5,511 nucleotides of DNA from Bacteroidia bacterium (GTDB taxonomy: Bacteria; Bacteroidota; Bacteroidia; Bacteroidales; UBA5342). Both the position numbers and the translations under genes were made by a program. The notes beneath the pieces are model-generated. The model was not told the DNA's origin, did not search any database, and saw only the letters and a list, made by a program, of their open reading frames with translations. The stretch spans positions 1-5,511 of the forward strand of contig JAUIMD010000160.1 in the NCBI GenBank assembly GCA_030433225.1. The letters are read 5' to 3'. This document shows positions 1 to 5,279 of this stretch, piece by piece. Position 1 is the first letter of the stretch, and the number at the start of each line of letters is the position of its first letter.

Positions 1-548
1 AGCGCACCTGGGCTACCAACCACCTGGGGCCGGTACTACTTACCCACTATTTGATGGAGGCACTAAAGGCCAGTGAGCAGGCGCGCATTATTACCATTGC
101 CTCCAAAGGTTTGCTCATGCATCCCAGGCTGCAGGTGCATGTAAACGACCCGGAATTTAAGCAACGTCGGTTTAGTGTATCACGGGCGTACTATCAATCC
201 AAGCTGGCACAAATCATGTACACCCGTTACCTGGCAGAAAAATTAAAAGACACCTCCATTACCGCCAACTGCATTCGGGTAACCAATGTGCAAATAGATA
301 CCAACCGGTATCCCAACATTTCGCCCCTCCAAAAATTTCTTTACCGTTTAAAAAGCCGCTTCTCCATCTCCCCGGAAACCATGGCTGAAACTTATGTTTA
401 CCTGGCCACATCCGCCGATGTACAACATATAAGCGGGGCTTATTTCGATGAAAAAAACAGTCAGGTGGCGTTGTCGGCTTACAGTTGTAACGAGCAACAT
501 ATAAAGGAGGTGATGCAAGTGACCAGGCAGTATTTTATAAAGGATTAA
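1..548 (+). CDS. Short-chain dehydrogenase/reductase, retinol-dehydrogenase-like (5' end outside window)
   Basis: This is the C-terminal part of an NAD(P)-dependent oxidoreductase of the SDR superfamily. The frame is open from base 3 and already reads conserved SDR sequence there (ATNHLGPVLLTHYL), so the true start lies left of the window; the in-frame TTG at 51 and ATG at 54 are internal. NHLG is the conserved Asn helix, IITIAS holds the likely catalytic Ser (codon 102-104), and YYQSK is the YxxxK catalytic pair (Tyr codon 189-191, Lys codon 201-203). The later SPETMAETYVYLA and SGAYF segments match the tail of retinol-dehydrogenase/WW-oxidoreductase-like SDRs. The missing N-terminus should hold the TGxxxGxG cofactor motif. 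One oddity is that the usual 'PG' after the strand that follows the active site reads 'VT' (ANCIRVTNV). The substrate cannot be told from sequence. The stop lies 20 bases before the next gene, so the two are probably cotranscribed. Confidence 0.9.
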   Translation, partial: RTWATNHLGPVLLTHYLMEALKASEQARIITIASKGLLMHPRLQVHVNDPEFKQRRFSVSRAYYQSKLAQIMYTRYLAEKLKDTSITANCIRVTNVQIDTNRYPNISPLQKFLYRLKSRFSISPETMAETYVYLATSADVQHISGAYFDEKNSQVALSAYSCNEQHIKEVMQVTRQYFIKD

Positions 549-568
549 AATCAGCATAAACTAAAGGG

Positions 569-1351
569 ATGGCGTATAAAAAACTGAAATACTGGATGGA
601 CAAGGAGCTGGCCATTCTTTTAGCGGAAAAAATACAAAACGTTGATGCTTCGTTTAACGGGGCAGCCTTTGTTCGTTCTGTTGAAGAAAAGGTTGGCCCC
701 CTTGAGTTTAAAGACCGAGTGGAATGTATTTGCGATGAGCTACACCACCGGATGGGCGCTGATTATCAACGAAACCTGTCGGTATTGTTGCACATATTGG
801 GCCCCGAAAACCCAAACGAAACCGGTATGTTTACATCGTTTTACTGGGTGATGCCCATTGCTAAATACATCGAAAAATATGGGCTGAACAGCTTTGAGAT
901 TTCGATGCATGCCATTGCCGAAATTACCAAACGTAACACGGGCGAGTTTGCCATTCGGCCCTTTTTAAGGAAGTACCCACACCAAACCCTTGCCATTATG
1001 CAGCAGTGGTCCACCTCCAAAAATGTGCATGAAAGGCGTTTGGCCAGCGAAGGACTGCGCCCCCGGCTTCCATGGGCCCGCAAGTTACTTTTGGGGATAG
1101 AACACCCGGAATTGTTGATGCCCGTTTTTGAAAACCTAAAAGATGATCCCAGCAGGTTTGTTCAAAAATCGGTGGCCAACTGCATCAATGATTTGTTAAA
1201 AGACAATGCACCGGCTGGCAAGGCCTGGGTAATGCGATGGAGCACCCCACCGCTGACCCCTCAACGCCGGTGGATTTTGAACCATGCCCTGCGTAACCAT
1301 CGTAAAAAGCAGGATGCATGGGCATTAGACCTGCTTAAAACCTTACCCTGA
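569..1351 (+). CDS. alkC: AlkC-type DNA alkylation repair glycosylase (HEAT-repeat)
   Basis: The 260-residue product belongs to the AlkC branch of HEAT-repeat DNA glycosylases, which remove cationic N-alkylated bases such as 3-methyladenine and 3-methylcytosine without flipping them out of the helix. The clearest signature is ASEGLRPRLPW at residues 159-169, followed by LKDDPSRFVQKSVANCINDL at 190-209, the two best-conserved AlkC blocks. The N-terminus (LKYWMDKELA, then LEFKDRVECICDEL at 45-58) also fits. From memory, the residues studied in Pseudomonas AlkC (E121, E156, W164, D203) correspond here to E126, E161, W169 and D208, all at a constant offset of five, so the active site looks intact. 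No extra C-terminal Ig-like domain is present; the protein ends soon after the last HEAT helices. The ATG at 569 fits the family N-terminus. The gene sits between an SDR (20-base gap) and a YdeI-family gene (13-base gap), suggesting an operon. AlkD is the alternative family, but the EGxRPRLPW block favours AlkC. Confidence 0.9.
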   Translation: MAYKKLKYWMDKELAILLAEKIQNVDASFNGAAFVRSVEEKVGPLEFKDRVECICDELHHRMGADYQRNLSVLLHILGPENPNETGMFTSFYWVMPIAKYIEKYGLNSFEISMHAIAEITKRNTGEFAIRPFLRKYPHQTLAIMQQWSTSKNVHERRLASEGLRPRLPWARKLLLGIEHPELLMPVFENLKDDPSRFVQKSVANCINDLLKDNAPAGKAWVMRWSTPPLTPQRRWILNHALRNHRKKQDAWALDLLKTLP

Positions 1352-1364
1352 CACCCCCGATTCA

Positions 1365-1949
1365 ATGAAGAAAGGACTGGAAGAATATTGCCCAAAAAAC
1401 CGGGCCGATTGGAGAAAATGGCTGGAAAAGTACCACGCCAGCAAAGAAGGAGTTTGGTTGATTATTTGGAAGAAACACACCCTGAGCCCCAACCTCAGCT
1501 GGAGCGAGGCCGTGGATGAGGCCCTTTGCTACGGCTGGATTGATGGCATTAAACACCCCTTAAACGACAAGTGTTACAAACAATATTTTACACCCCGAAA
1601 GCCCCAAAGTACCTGGAGTAAAATAAACAAAGAAAAGGTGGAGGTGTTGATTGCGTCGGGTGCCATGACCAATGCCGGCTTGCGCTGTATTGCGGTGGCT
1701 AAGAAAAATGGAGCATGGACCTATTTGGACCAGGTGGATAACCTGGAAATTCCTGCCGACCTGGCAGCCGCCTTTGATAACTCCCCAATGGCCCGCAACT
1801 ATTTTCACCGCCAAAGCAAATCCACACGAAAAGGCTTACTGTATTGGATACTTTCAGCAAAGCGGCCGCAAACCCGCGCCAACCGCATTCAGCAAATCAC
1901 TGAAAATGCTGAACAATCCAAACTGCCGGGCCCCTTTCGCAATGCATAA
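1365..1949 (+). CDS. YdeI/OmpD-associated (OmdA) family protein
   Basis: The 194-residue soluble protein belongs to the family annotated as 'YdeI or OmpD-associated, bacteriocin protection'. Its biochemical role is not established. The family blocks are in order: a Trp-rich N-terminus with WRKWLEKYHASKEGVWLIIWKK at about 16-37 (split as WRKWLEKY and GVWLIIWKK), SWSEAVDEALCYGWIDG at 45-61, FTPRKPQSTWSKINKEKVE at 75-93, and a C-terminal LLYWILSAKRPQTRANRI at 158-175. There is no signal peptide and no membrane helix, so it is likely cytoplasmic. The length is normal for the family. The ATG at 1365 gives the expected N-terminus and lies 13 bases after the alkC-like stop, so translation is probably coupled with or follows that gene. 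Neighbourhood with a DNA-repair gene hints at a stress-response role, but that is inference only. Confidence 0.88.
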   Translation: MKKGLEEYCPKNRADWRKWLEKYHASKEGVWLIIWKKHTLSPNLSWSEAVDEALCYGWIDGIKHPLNDKCYKQYFTPRKPQSTWSKINKEKVEVLIASGAMTNAGLRCIAVAKKNGAWTYLDQVDNLEIPADLAAAFDNSPMARNYFHRQSKSTRKGLLYWILSAKRPQTRANRIQQITENAEQSKLPGPFRNA

Positions 1950-1957
1950 CGACAAAT

Positions 1958-1970
1958 CCCAATTTTTGGG
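1958..1970. promoter_or_regulatory. Small inverted repeat CCCAA-TTT-TTGGG
   Basis: A 5-bp perfect inverted repeat with a 3-base spacer lies 8 bases after the YdeI-family stop and 50 bases before the CDF start. It could be part of a weak terminator, since TATTT follows, or an operator upstream of the metal-exporter promoter. The stem is short and AT-rich at its inner end, so chance is a real possibility. Confidence 0.25.
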
Positions 1971-1972
1971 TA

Positions 1973-2003
1973 TTTCAGACTTGCCTCTTAACCGGTATCT
2001 TCG
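1973..2003 (+). promoter_or_regulatory. Candidate Bacteroidota-type promoter for the CDF gene
   Basis: TTTC (1973-1976), 19 bases, then TATCTTCG (1996-2003) resembles the Bacteroidota pair TTTG / TAnnTTTG at usual spacing, with one mismatch in each box. Transcription would begin near 2008, leaving a leader of only about a dozen bases before the ATG at 2021. The CDF gene could also be read through from the upstream cluster, since the gap is only 71 bases and no strong terminator is seen. Confidence 0.35.
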
Positions 2004-2020
2004 TAACGAAAATAAGCAGT

Positions 2021-2692
2021 ATGGAAAAGCATCAACACGAAAAGAAAACACTGATGGTGGTGTTGCTCACGGCAATAACCATGTTGGTGGAAATTGTTTA
2101 TGGATTAAAAACCAATTCGATGGCCTTGCTGGCCGATGGCATTCATATGGGTTCGCACGTGTTGGCCATTGGCCTAAGCTGGCTTGCGTATGTGATGGTT
2201 CGTAAAGTTTCCGGCAATCAAAATTTTAGTGGAAACTCGGATAAAATTCTGTCGCTTTCCGGCTACAGCAGCGGTTTAATGCTGCTCATTTTTGCTATTG
2301 TTATATTGGTGGAGGCGGTGGAACGGTGGTTTAACCCGGTAGAAATTGTGTACCGCGAGGCCATTATTATTGCCATTATCGGGCTGATTGTTAACGTGGC
2401 CAGTGCTTTTCTACTTCACCACGACCATGCCCATTCTGATCACAACATACGGGCAGCGTACCTCCATGTAATTGCCGATGCGCTTACCAGTTTATCCGCT
2501 ATTTTAGGACTTACAGCCGCCATGTTGTGGGACATTCCGTTTATTGATACGGTAGCGGCACTTATCAGCAGTTTTGTTATTATCAAATGGTCCATCGGTT
2601 TGTTAAAAGATTCAGGAAAGGCCTTGCTGGATATGCCCTCCGACGGGCATGAGCATGGGCATCACCATGGACATCACCACCATCACCATTAA
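2021..2692 (+). CDS. dmeF: DmeF-like cation diffusion facilitator lacking the cytoplasmic C-terminal domain
   Basis: This is an inner-membrane metal/proton antiporter of the CDF family. Subfamily-defining stretches are LLADGIHMGSH (36-46) and HNIRAAYLHVIADALTS (141-157), as in DmeF-type Co/Ni (also Zn/Cd) exporters. Six membrane helices are visible at about 10-30, 34-58, 77-99, 111-132, 144-169 and 172-195. The central metal site should be H42xxxH46 on helix 2 and H149xxxD153 on helix 5. A His-rich loop, HHDHAHSDH (133-141), links helices 4 and 5. At 223 residues it is well short of a usual 290-320-residue CDF: the dimerising cytoplasmic domain after KALLD (200-204) is absent. It is replaced by a tail, DGHEHGHHHGHHHHHH (208-223), that ends in six consecutive histidines. 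The 8 bases after the stop lead into the opposite gene, so there is no decayed remnant downstream. Metal specificity cannot be fixed from sequence; DmeF-like is by motif. Confidence 0.88.
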   Translation: MEKHQHEKKTLMVVLLTAITMLVEIVYGLKTNSMALLADGIHMGSHVLAIGLSWLAYVMVRKVSGNQNFSGNSDKILSLSGYSSGLMLLIFAIVILVEAVERWFNPVEIVYREAIIIAIIGLIVNVASAFLLHHDHAHSDHNIRAAYLHVIADALTSLSAILGLTAAMLWDIPFIDTVAALISSFVIIKWSIGLLKDSGKALLDMPSDGHEHGHHHGHHHHHH

Positions 2693-2700
2693 CCTGCGGC

Positions 2701-3732
2701 TTAACGACGGGGTACAAAGCCCTGAAAGCGATAATTCAGGTTCATTAAAAATTGGCTGCGTTTACCAAATACGCCAATTTCGGTCCTGAACATCCAGTTT
2801 TTATTCAATTGGTATTGCGCACCCAAAATTAGGTTTAAAGGCTGAGCCACCTCCTTTTGCAGGTTGTATTCGATGGTGGCATCCTCCACATCGTGTCCGT
2901 CATTAAATTCCTCCAGCTTATCAATAATCTGGTTGGCAATAACGCGCTGTCCCGGGGGTAATTCCGATGCCCAATCGCGCAAGTGCTCAATATTTTTTCC
3001 CGTACCTATGGACGGGAAAATATCTCCTACCGAAATGCTTCCACGGGTGTTGCTGTTTATTTTTTGGTAAAAAGCCCCGGTCCACACTGTTAACATACGG
3101 TCAGGGCGGCGGGGATCCATAAAATTATGTCCGATACGCAGGCTGCTGTTAAAGGCCGGTACGGGTTCCACAATTACATCTACATCTACAAAATTGTAGT
3201 TGTTGTCCCAAATTAACAACACCGGCCCCCATCGCCCGGCCAGGGTAGCCCCTATACCAAAAGAAGATGCGGTAAAGTTCTGGGTGGTTTCAAACGATAT
3301 AGGCTCCAGAAGGGTAACGCCGGTTTCGGTTGTTCCGGCTCCAACAATTCCATACAAATTTAAAAAGGGCAGTACCCAAACATCCGGCCTGAAGGTGTAT
3401 GCATTGGTAACCGCAGTGGTAGGGCCAAAACCAATAAAGTCACTAAAATCCACCAGTTCACCGCCGTTAATTCCTAAACTTATTTCGCTAATATTGATCA
3501 ACTGCGACTGGGTAAAGTACACAGCGCTGGCGCCCCAGGCGTAGGGTAAATCGTATCCGCGTTGGTACGCTTTGGCTCCCAAAATGGGAAGCGGGTATTT
3601 GTACTCCATGGCCTTGATGCTATCAAAATAAGCTTTATAGGCAGGCAGTTCCTGCAAGTCATGTTTCGCTTTTGCATGCATTATTGCCATGCTACACAGG
3701 CATACACACAAACTGATGATACGTTTTGTCAT
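2701..3732 (-). CDS. Outer-membrane beta-barrel protein of unknown function
   Basis: This is a 343-residue exported protein. The N-terminus MTKRIISLCVCLCSMAIMHAKA is a Sec signal peptide with likely cleavage after AKA (20-22). I chose the ATG at 3732; a TTG two codons upstream (3738) is in frame but adds nothing. After a short periplasmic stretch comes a conserved-looking block with GYDLPYAWGASAVYF (59-73), then alternating hydrophobic/polar strands rich in Gly and aromatics (FRPDVWVLPFLNLYGIVG, GIGATLAGRWGPVLLIWDNNY, MLTVWTGAFYQKI, LNLILGAQYQL, WMFRTEIGVFG, FLMNLNYRF), typical of a 10-14-strand barrel. A more polar, helical insertion (about 240-280, including LPPGQRVIANQIIDKLEEF) could be a loop or plug. 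It resembles Bacteroidota outer-membrane proteins usually called hypothetical; I recognise no named function. It converges with the CDF gene (8 bases between stops) and diverges from the exported-protein gene starting at 4024. Confidence 0.82.
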   Translation of the reverse strand: MTKRIISLCVCLCSMAIMHAKAKHDLQELPAYKAYFDSIKAMEYKYPLPILGAKAYQRGYDLPYAWGASAVYFTQSQLINISEISLGINGGELVDFSDFIGFGPTTAVTNAYTFRPDVWVLPFLNLYGIVGAGTTETGVTLLEPISFETTQNFTASSFGIGATLAGRWGPVLLIWDNNYNFVDVDVIVEPVPAFNSSLRIGHNFMDPRRPDRMLTVWTGAFYQKINSNTRGSISVGDIFPSIGTGKNIEHLRDWASELPPGQRVIANQIIDKLEEFNDGHDVEDATIEYNLQKEVAQPLNLILGAQYQLNKNWMFRTEIGVFGKRSQFLMNLNYRFQGFVPRR

Positions 3733-3733
3733 T

Positions 3734-3828
3734 CCCAAAGTATTAAATTCTGTTTACCCGCCTCCTGCCTCCATGCAGTTACGAGGTTTCTCACAAGCAA
3801 GGTACAAATTAATGTAAACCCAAAGTAT
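3734..3828. repeat. 10-bp direct repeat CCCAAAGTAT
   Basis: CCCAAAGTAT occurs at 3734-3743, just before the reverse gene's start codon, and again at 3819-3828. Read on the reverse strand it is ATACTTTGGG, close to a Bacteroidota -7 box with one extra spacer base. Both copies lie in the leader/promoter region of the 2701-3732 gene. It may be a promoter element used twice, a regulator site, or chance. Confidence 0.3.
3797..3824 (-). promoter_or_regulatory. Candidate promoter for the reverse-strand barrel protein gene
   Basis: On the reverse strand, TTTG (3824-3821), 16 bases, then TACCTTGC (3804-3797) resembles TTTG / TAnnTTTG. It would give a leader of roughly 60 bases before the ATG at 3732. 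The spacer (3801-3820 on the + strand) is itself an imperfect palindrome, GGT..A.ATTAAT.T..ACC, with 14 of 20 positions symmetric. Evidence is motif similarity only. Confidence 0.33.
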
Positions 3829-3953
3829 AAAATGTACGTTTCCTGCAATTGTTCAAAAATAAGATTGGACATGCAGCGGCTGAAACCGTTAAGTTGTTGA
3901 GCGGAATGGTTACTGCTTTAGGTCAGTTACGTATCAAATGTGCAACCCAGCGG

Positions 3954-3983
3954 TTTGTATTCTCAATATAAATGCTACTTTTA
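3954..3983 (+). promoter_or_regulatory. Candidate Bacteroidota-type promoter for the 4024-5190 gene
   Basis: TTTG (3954-3957), 18 bases, then TACTTTTA (3976-3983) matches the Bacteroidota pair TTTG / TAnnTTTG except for the final base of the -7 box. Transcription would begin near 3988-3990, leaving a leader of about 35 bases. Together with the reverse promoter it accounts for most of the recognisable content of the 291-base divergent gap (3733-4023). I see no convincing small gene or RNA in the rest of that gap. Confidence 0.42.
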
Positions 3984-4008
3984 AGGTTTGTGAATTTGTT
4001 ACGAACCT
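3984..4008 (+). promoter_or_regulatory. Hairpin/palindrome at the predicted transcription start of the 4024-5190 gene
   Basis: Bases 3984-3993 (AGGTTTGTGA) pair with 3999-4008 (TTACGAACCT) around a 5-base loop. Eight pairs are Watson-Crick and two are G-U in RNA. The hairpin starts immediately after the candidate -7 box and ends 15 bases before the ATG. As DNA it could be an operator overlapping the start site; as RNA it would be complete only if transcription begins a few bases earlier than predicted. Confidence 0.35.
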
Positions 4009-4023
4009 ATTGCTTGCGTTTTT

Positions 4024-5190
4024 ATGAAAATCTCCACCACCATTCTGCTGCTGTTTCTTTTGTGCCCGCCGCTATTTTTAATTGCACAAACGCATTACAT
4101 GCCGGGATATATCATAACCCAAAAATTGGATACCGTTGCCTGCAAAATAGTTAATGACGAATTGAAATCATTGCAAAAACTTGCACGTGTAAAAAGCAAG
4201 GAGTTGGGCAGAGTAACCCTCACCCCCACTGATGTATATGCCTACGGTTTTATTAACGGTATGCATTTTGAGGCGCAAAACGTGGATGGAGAACTGGTGT
4301 TTCTGCAGAAACTGGTGGATGGAAAAGTAAGCCTGTACTCCTTTAACAATAAGGATCCAAGGTATTTCATCGTTAAAGATCACCCACCCGCGATTGAATT
4401 AAAATACACCAAAGAATTGATAACATACCCTAAGGATCAAAGAAACAAAAACACAAAACTATTTGTGGCCCAGGTGATGGAAGACAACAAAAACAGGGAT
4501 GTATTGGTGTATGGCGAATATAAAGTATCCGAAGAGAAATTTCAGCAACAGCTGATGAAAGAATTTGGCGAGGATACTGTTTTGCACCAGGAAATAAAAA
4601 GCATTTCAGGACCAGAACGCAGTAGTTTAATCGCCTTGGTCGAAAGCTGTAACAAAGGGAGCGCTAAGGTATATCACAACACCAATCCCACCATGTTAAA
4701 AAAGCAAACGGAGCTGGAGTTTTCTATGGCTTACACCAATTTACTCCATGGTTATTTAAATGCCGACGATCATTTTTGGGCATCAAGTTTTAAGGCTCAT
4801 ATCCCTTTTGCCGATCGCTATATGTATTTAACGTTGGGGGTTCAATACGCTAACCCTACCAAGTACTTATCCAAAAGTTTTTACGAAAGCTACCGGATAT
4901 TTAAATTCCCGGCAGGTCTGCGTTTTCAATATCCCGGTTTTTGGGTTAAACCCCATGCCGAGGTGGGATCAAAACTTTACCACATTGCAACAGATGGTAC
5001 GGAACCCCAAAAATCAGGATTTATTTTTGATGTTATCCCATACATTCACGTTGGTATTTCTGTAAACGTGTACAAAAGTGTGGCGTTGACCTTAAGCGCC
5101 GAACGTGAATTTTGTTGGAATAGTTACAATAATTCCAACAACGCTACCTTTAGTACTTCCTTTTACGGCGGAGTGGCAATTGGGTTTTAA
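4024..5190 (+). CDS. Exported Bacteroidota protein with N-terminal conserved domain and C-terminal outer-membrane barrel; function unknown
   Basis: This is a 388-residue protein with a clear Sec signal peptide, a hydrophobic core at 6-20 and a likely cut after IAQ (20-22). The mature N-terminus GYIITQKLDTVACKI (28-42) is a version of the 'GYIi..DT..GKI' start of a domain common in Bacteroidota exported proteins. It continues as predicted beta strands to about 135 (including VTLTPTDVYAYGF and FLQKLVDGKVSLY). A charged, partly helical middle (about 137-215) has VSEEKFQQQLMKEFGED and SLIALVESCNKG. From about 228 the pattern changes to alternating barrel strands (LEFSMAYTNLL, MYLTLGVQYA, FPAGLRFQYPGFWVKPHAEV split over several turns, VIPYIHVGISVNV, VALTLSAEREF), ending YGGVAIGF with the terminal Phe expected for BAM-assembled barrels. 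There is no recognisable enzyme motif. The gene is divergent from the other barrel protein gene; no terminator is evident after its stop. Confidence 0.82.
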   Translation: MKISTTILLLFLLCPPLFLIAQTHYMPGYIITQKLDTVACKIVNDELKSLQKLARVKSKELGRVTLTPTDVYAYGFINGMHFEAQNVDGELVFLQKLVDGKVSLYSFNNKDPRYFIVKDHPPAIELKYTKELITYPKDQRNKNTKLFVAQVMEDNKNRDVLVYGEYKVSEEKFQQQLMKEFGEDTVLHQEIKSISGPERSSLIALVESCNKGSAKVYHNTNPTMLKKQTELEFSMAYTNLLHGYLNADDHFWASSFKAHIPFADRYMYLTLGVQYANPTKYLSKSFYESYRIFKFPAGLRFQYPGFWVKPHAEVGSKLYHIATDGTEPQKSGFIFDVIPYIHVGISVNVYKSVALTLSAEREFCWNSYNNSNNATFSTSFYGGVAIGF

Positions 5191-5246
5191 ATGGGAATAA
5201 ATCACGTATGAATGCACTAAACTTTGTTAACTTACAACACTGAACC

Positions 5247-5263
5247 AAACACCCCGGGTGTTT
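5247..5263. promoter_or_regulatory. Perfect inverted repeat AAACACCC-C-GGGTGTTT upstream of the SDR gene
   Basis: Two perfect 8-base arms (5247-5254 and 5256-5263) flank a single base at 5255, with the right arm ending 16 bases before the SDR start codon. The symmetry and position are those of an operator for a dimeric repressor such as TetR, MarR or GntR type, though no regulator gene is in view. As RNA it could form a 7-bp stem with a 3-base loop, but no T-run follows on either strand, so an intrinsic terminator for the upstream gene is unlikely. Confidence 0.45.
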
Positions 5264-5279
5264 CAAAAAGCAAACCGTT

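Noticed and set aside
51..56. TTG/ATG as the start of the left-edge SDR gene
   Set aside because: The same frame is open to base 3 and encodes conserved SDR sequence (NHLGP) upstream, so these codons are internal.
1672..2205. Long open frame overlapping the YdeI-family and CDF genes
   Set aside because: It is out of frame with two well-supported family members, and its translation has no coherent domain pattern.
2638..2692. Polyhistidine tail as a cloning-vector tag or assembly artefact
   Set aside because: The His codons are interspersed with Gly and Glu in an irregular, CAT/CAC-mixed pattern continuous with the gene, no vector sequence surrounds it, and genomic neighbours follow directly.
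3736..3738. TTG as the start of the reverse-strand barrel gene
   Set aside because: An ATG two codons later gives a normal signal peptide start (MTKR); the TTG has no supporting ribosome site.
3760..3773. Tandem GGAGGC-like motif on the reverse strand as a Shine-Dalgarno site
   Set aside because: It lies about 28 or more bases from the ATG at 3732, too far for ribosome binding, and no in-frame start at proper spacing follows it.
3200..3900. Forward open frames opposite the reverse barrel gene and into the divergent gap
   Set aside because: They are antisense shadows: the reverse frame has a signal peptide and barrel periodicity, whereas the forward translations are low-complexity mixtures without domains.
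5247..5263. Inverted repeat as an intrinsic terminator
   Set aside because: The potential stem is not followed by a T-run on either strand, and it sits 57 bases past the stop and beside the next start codon.
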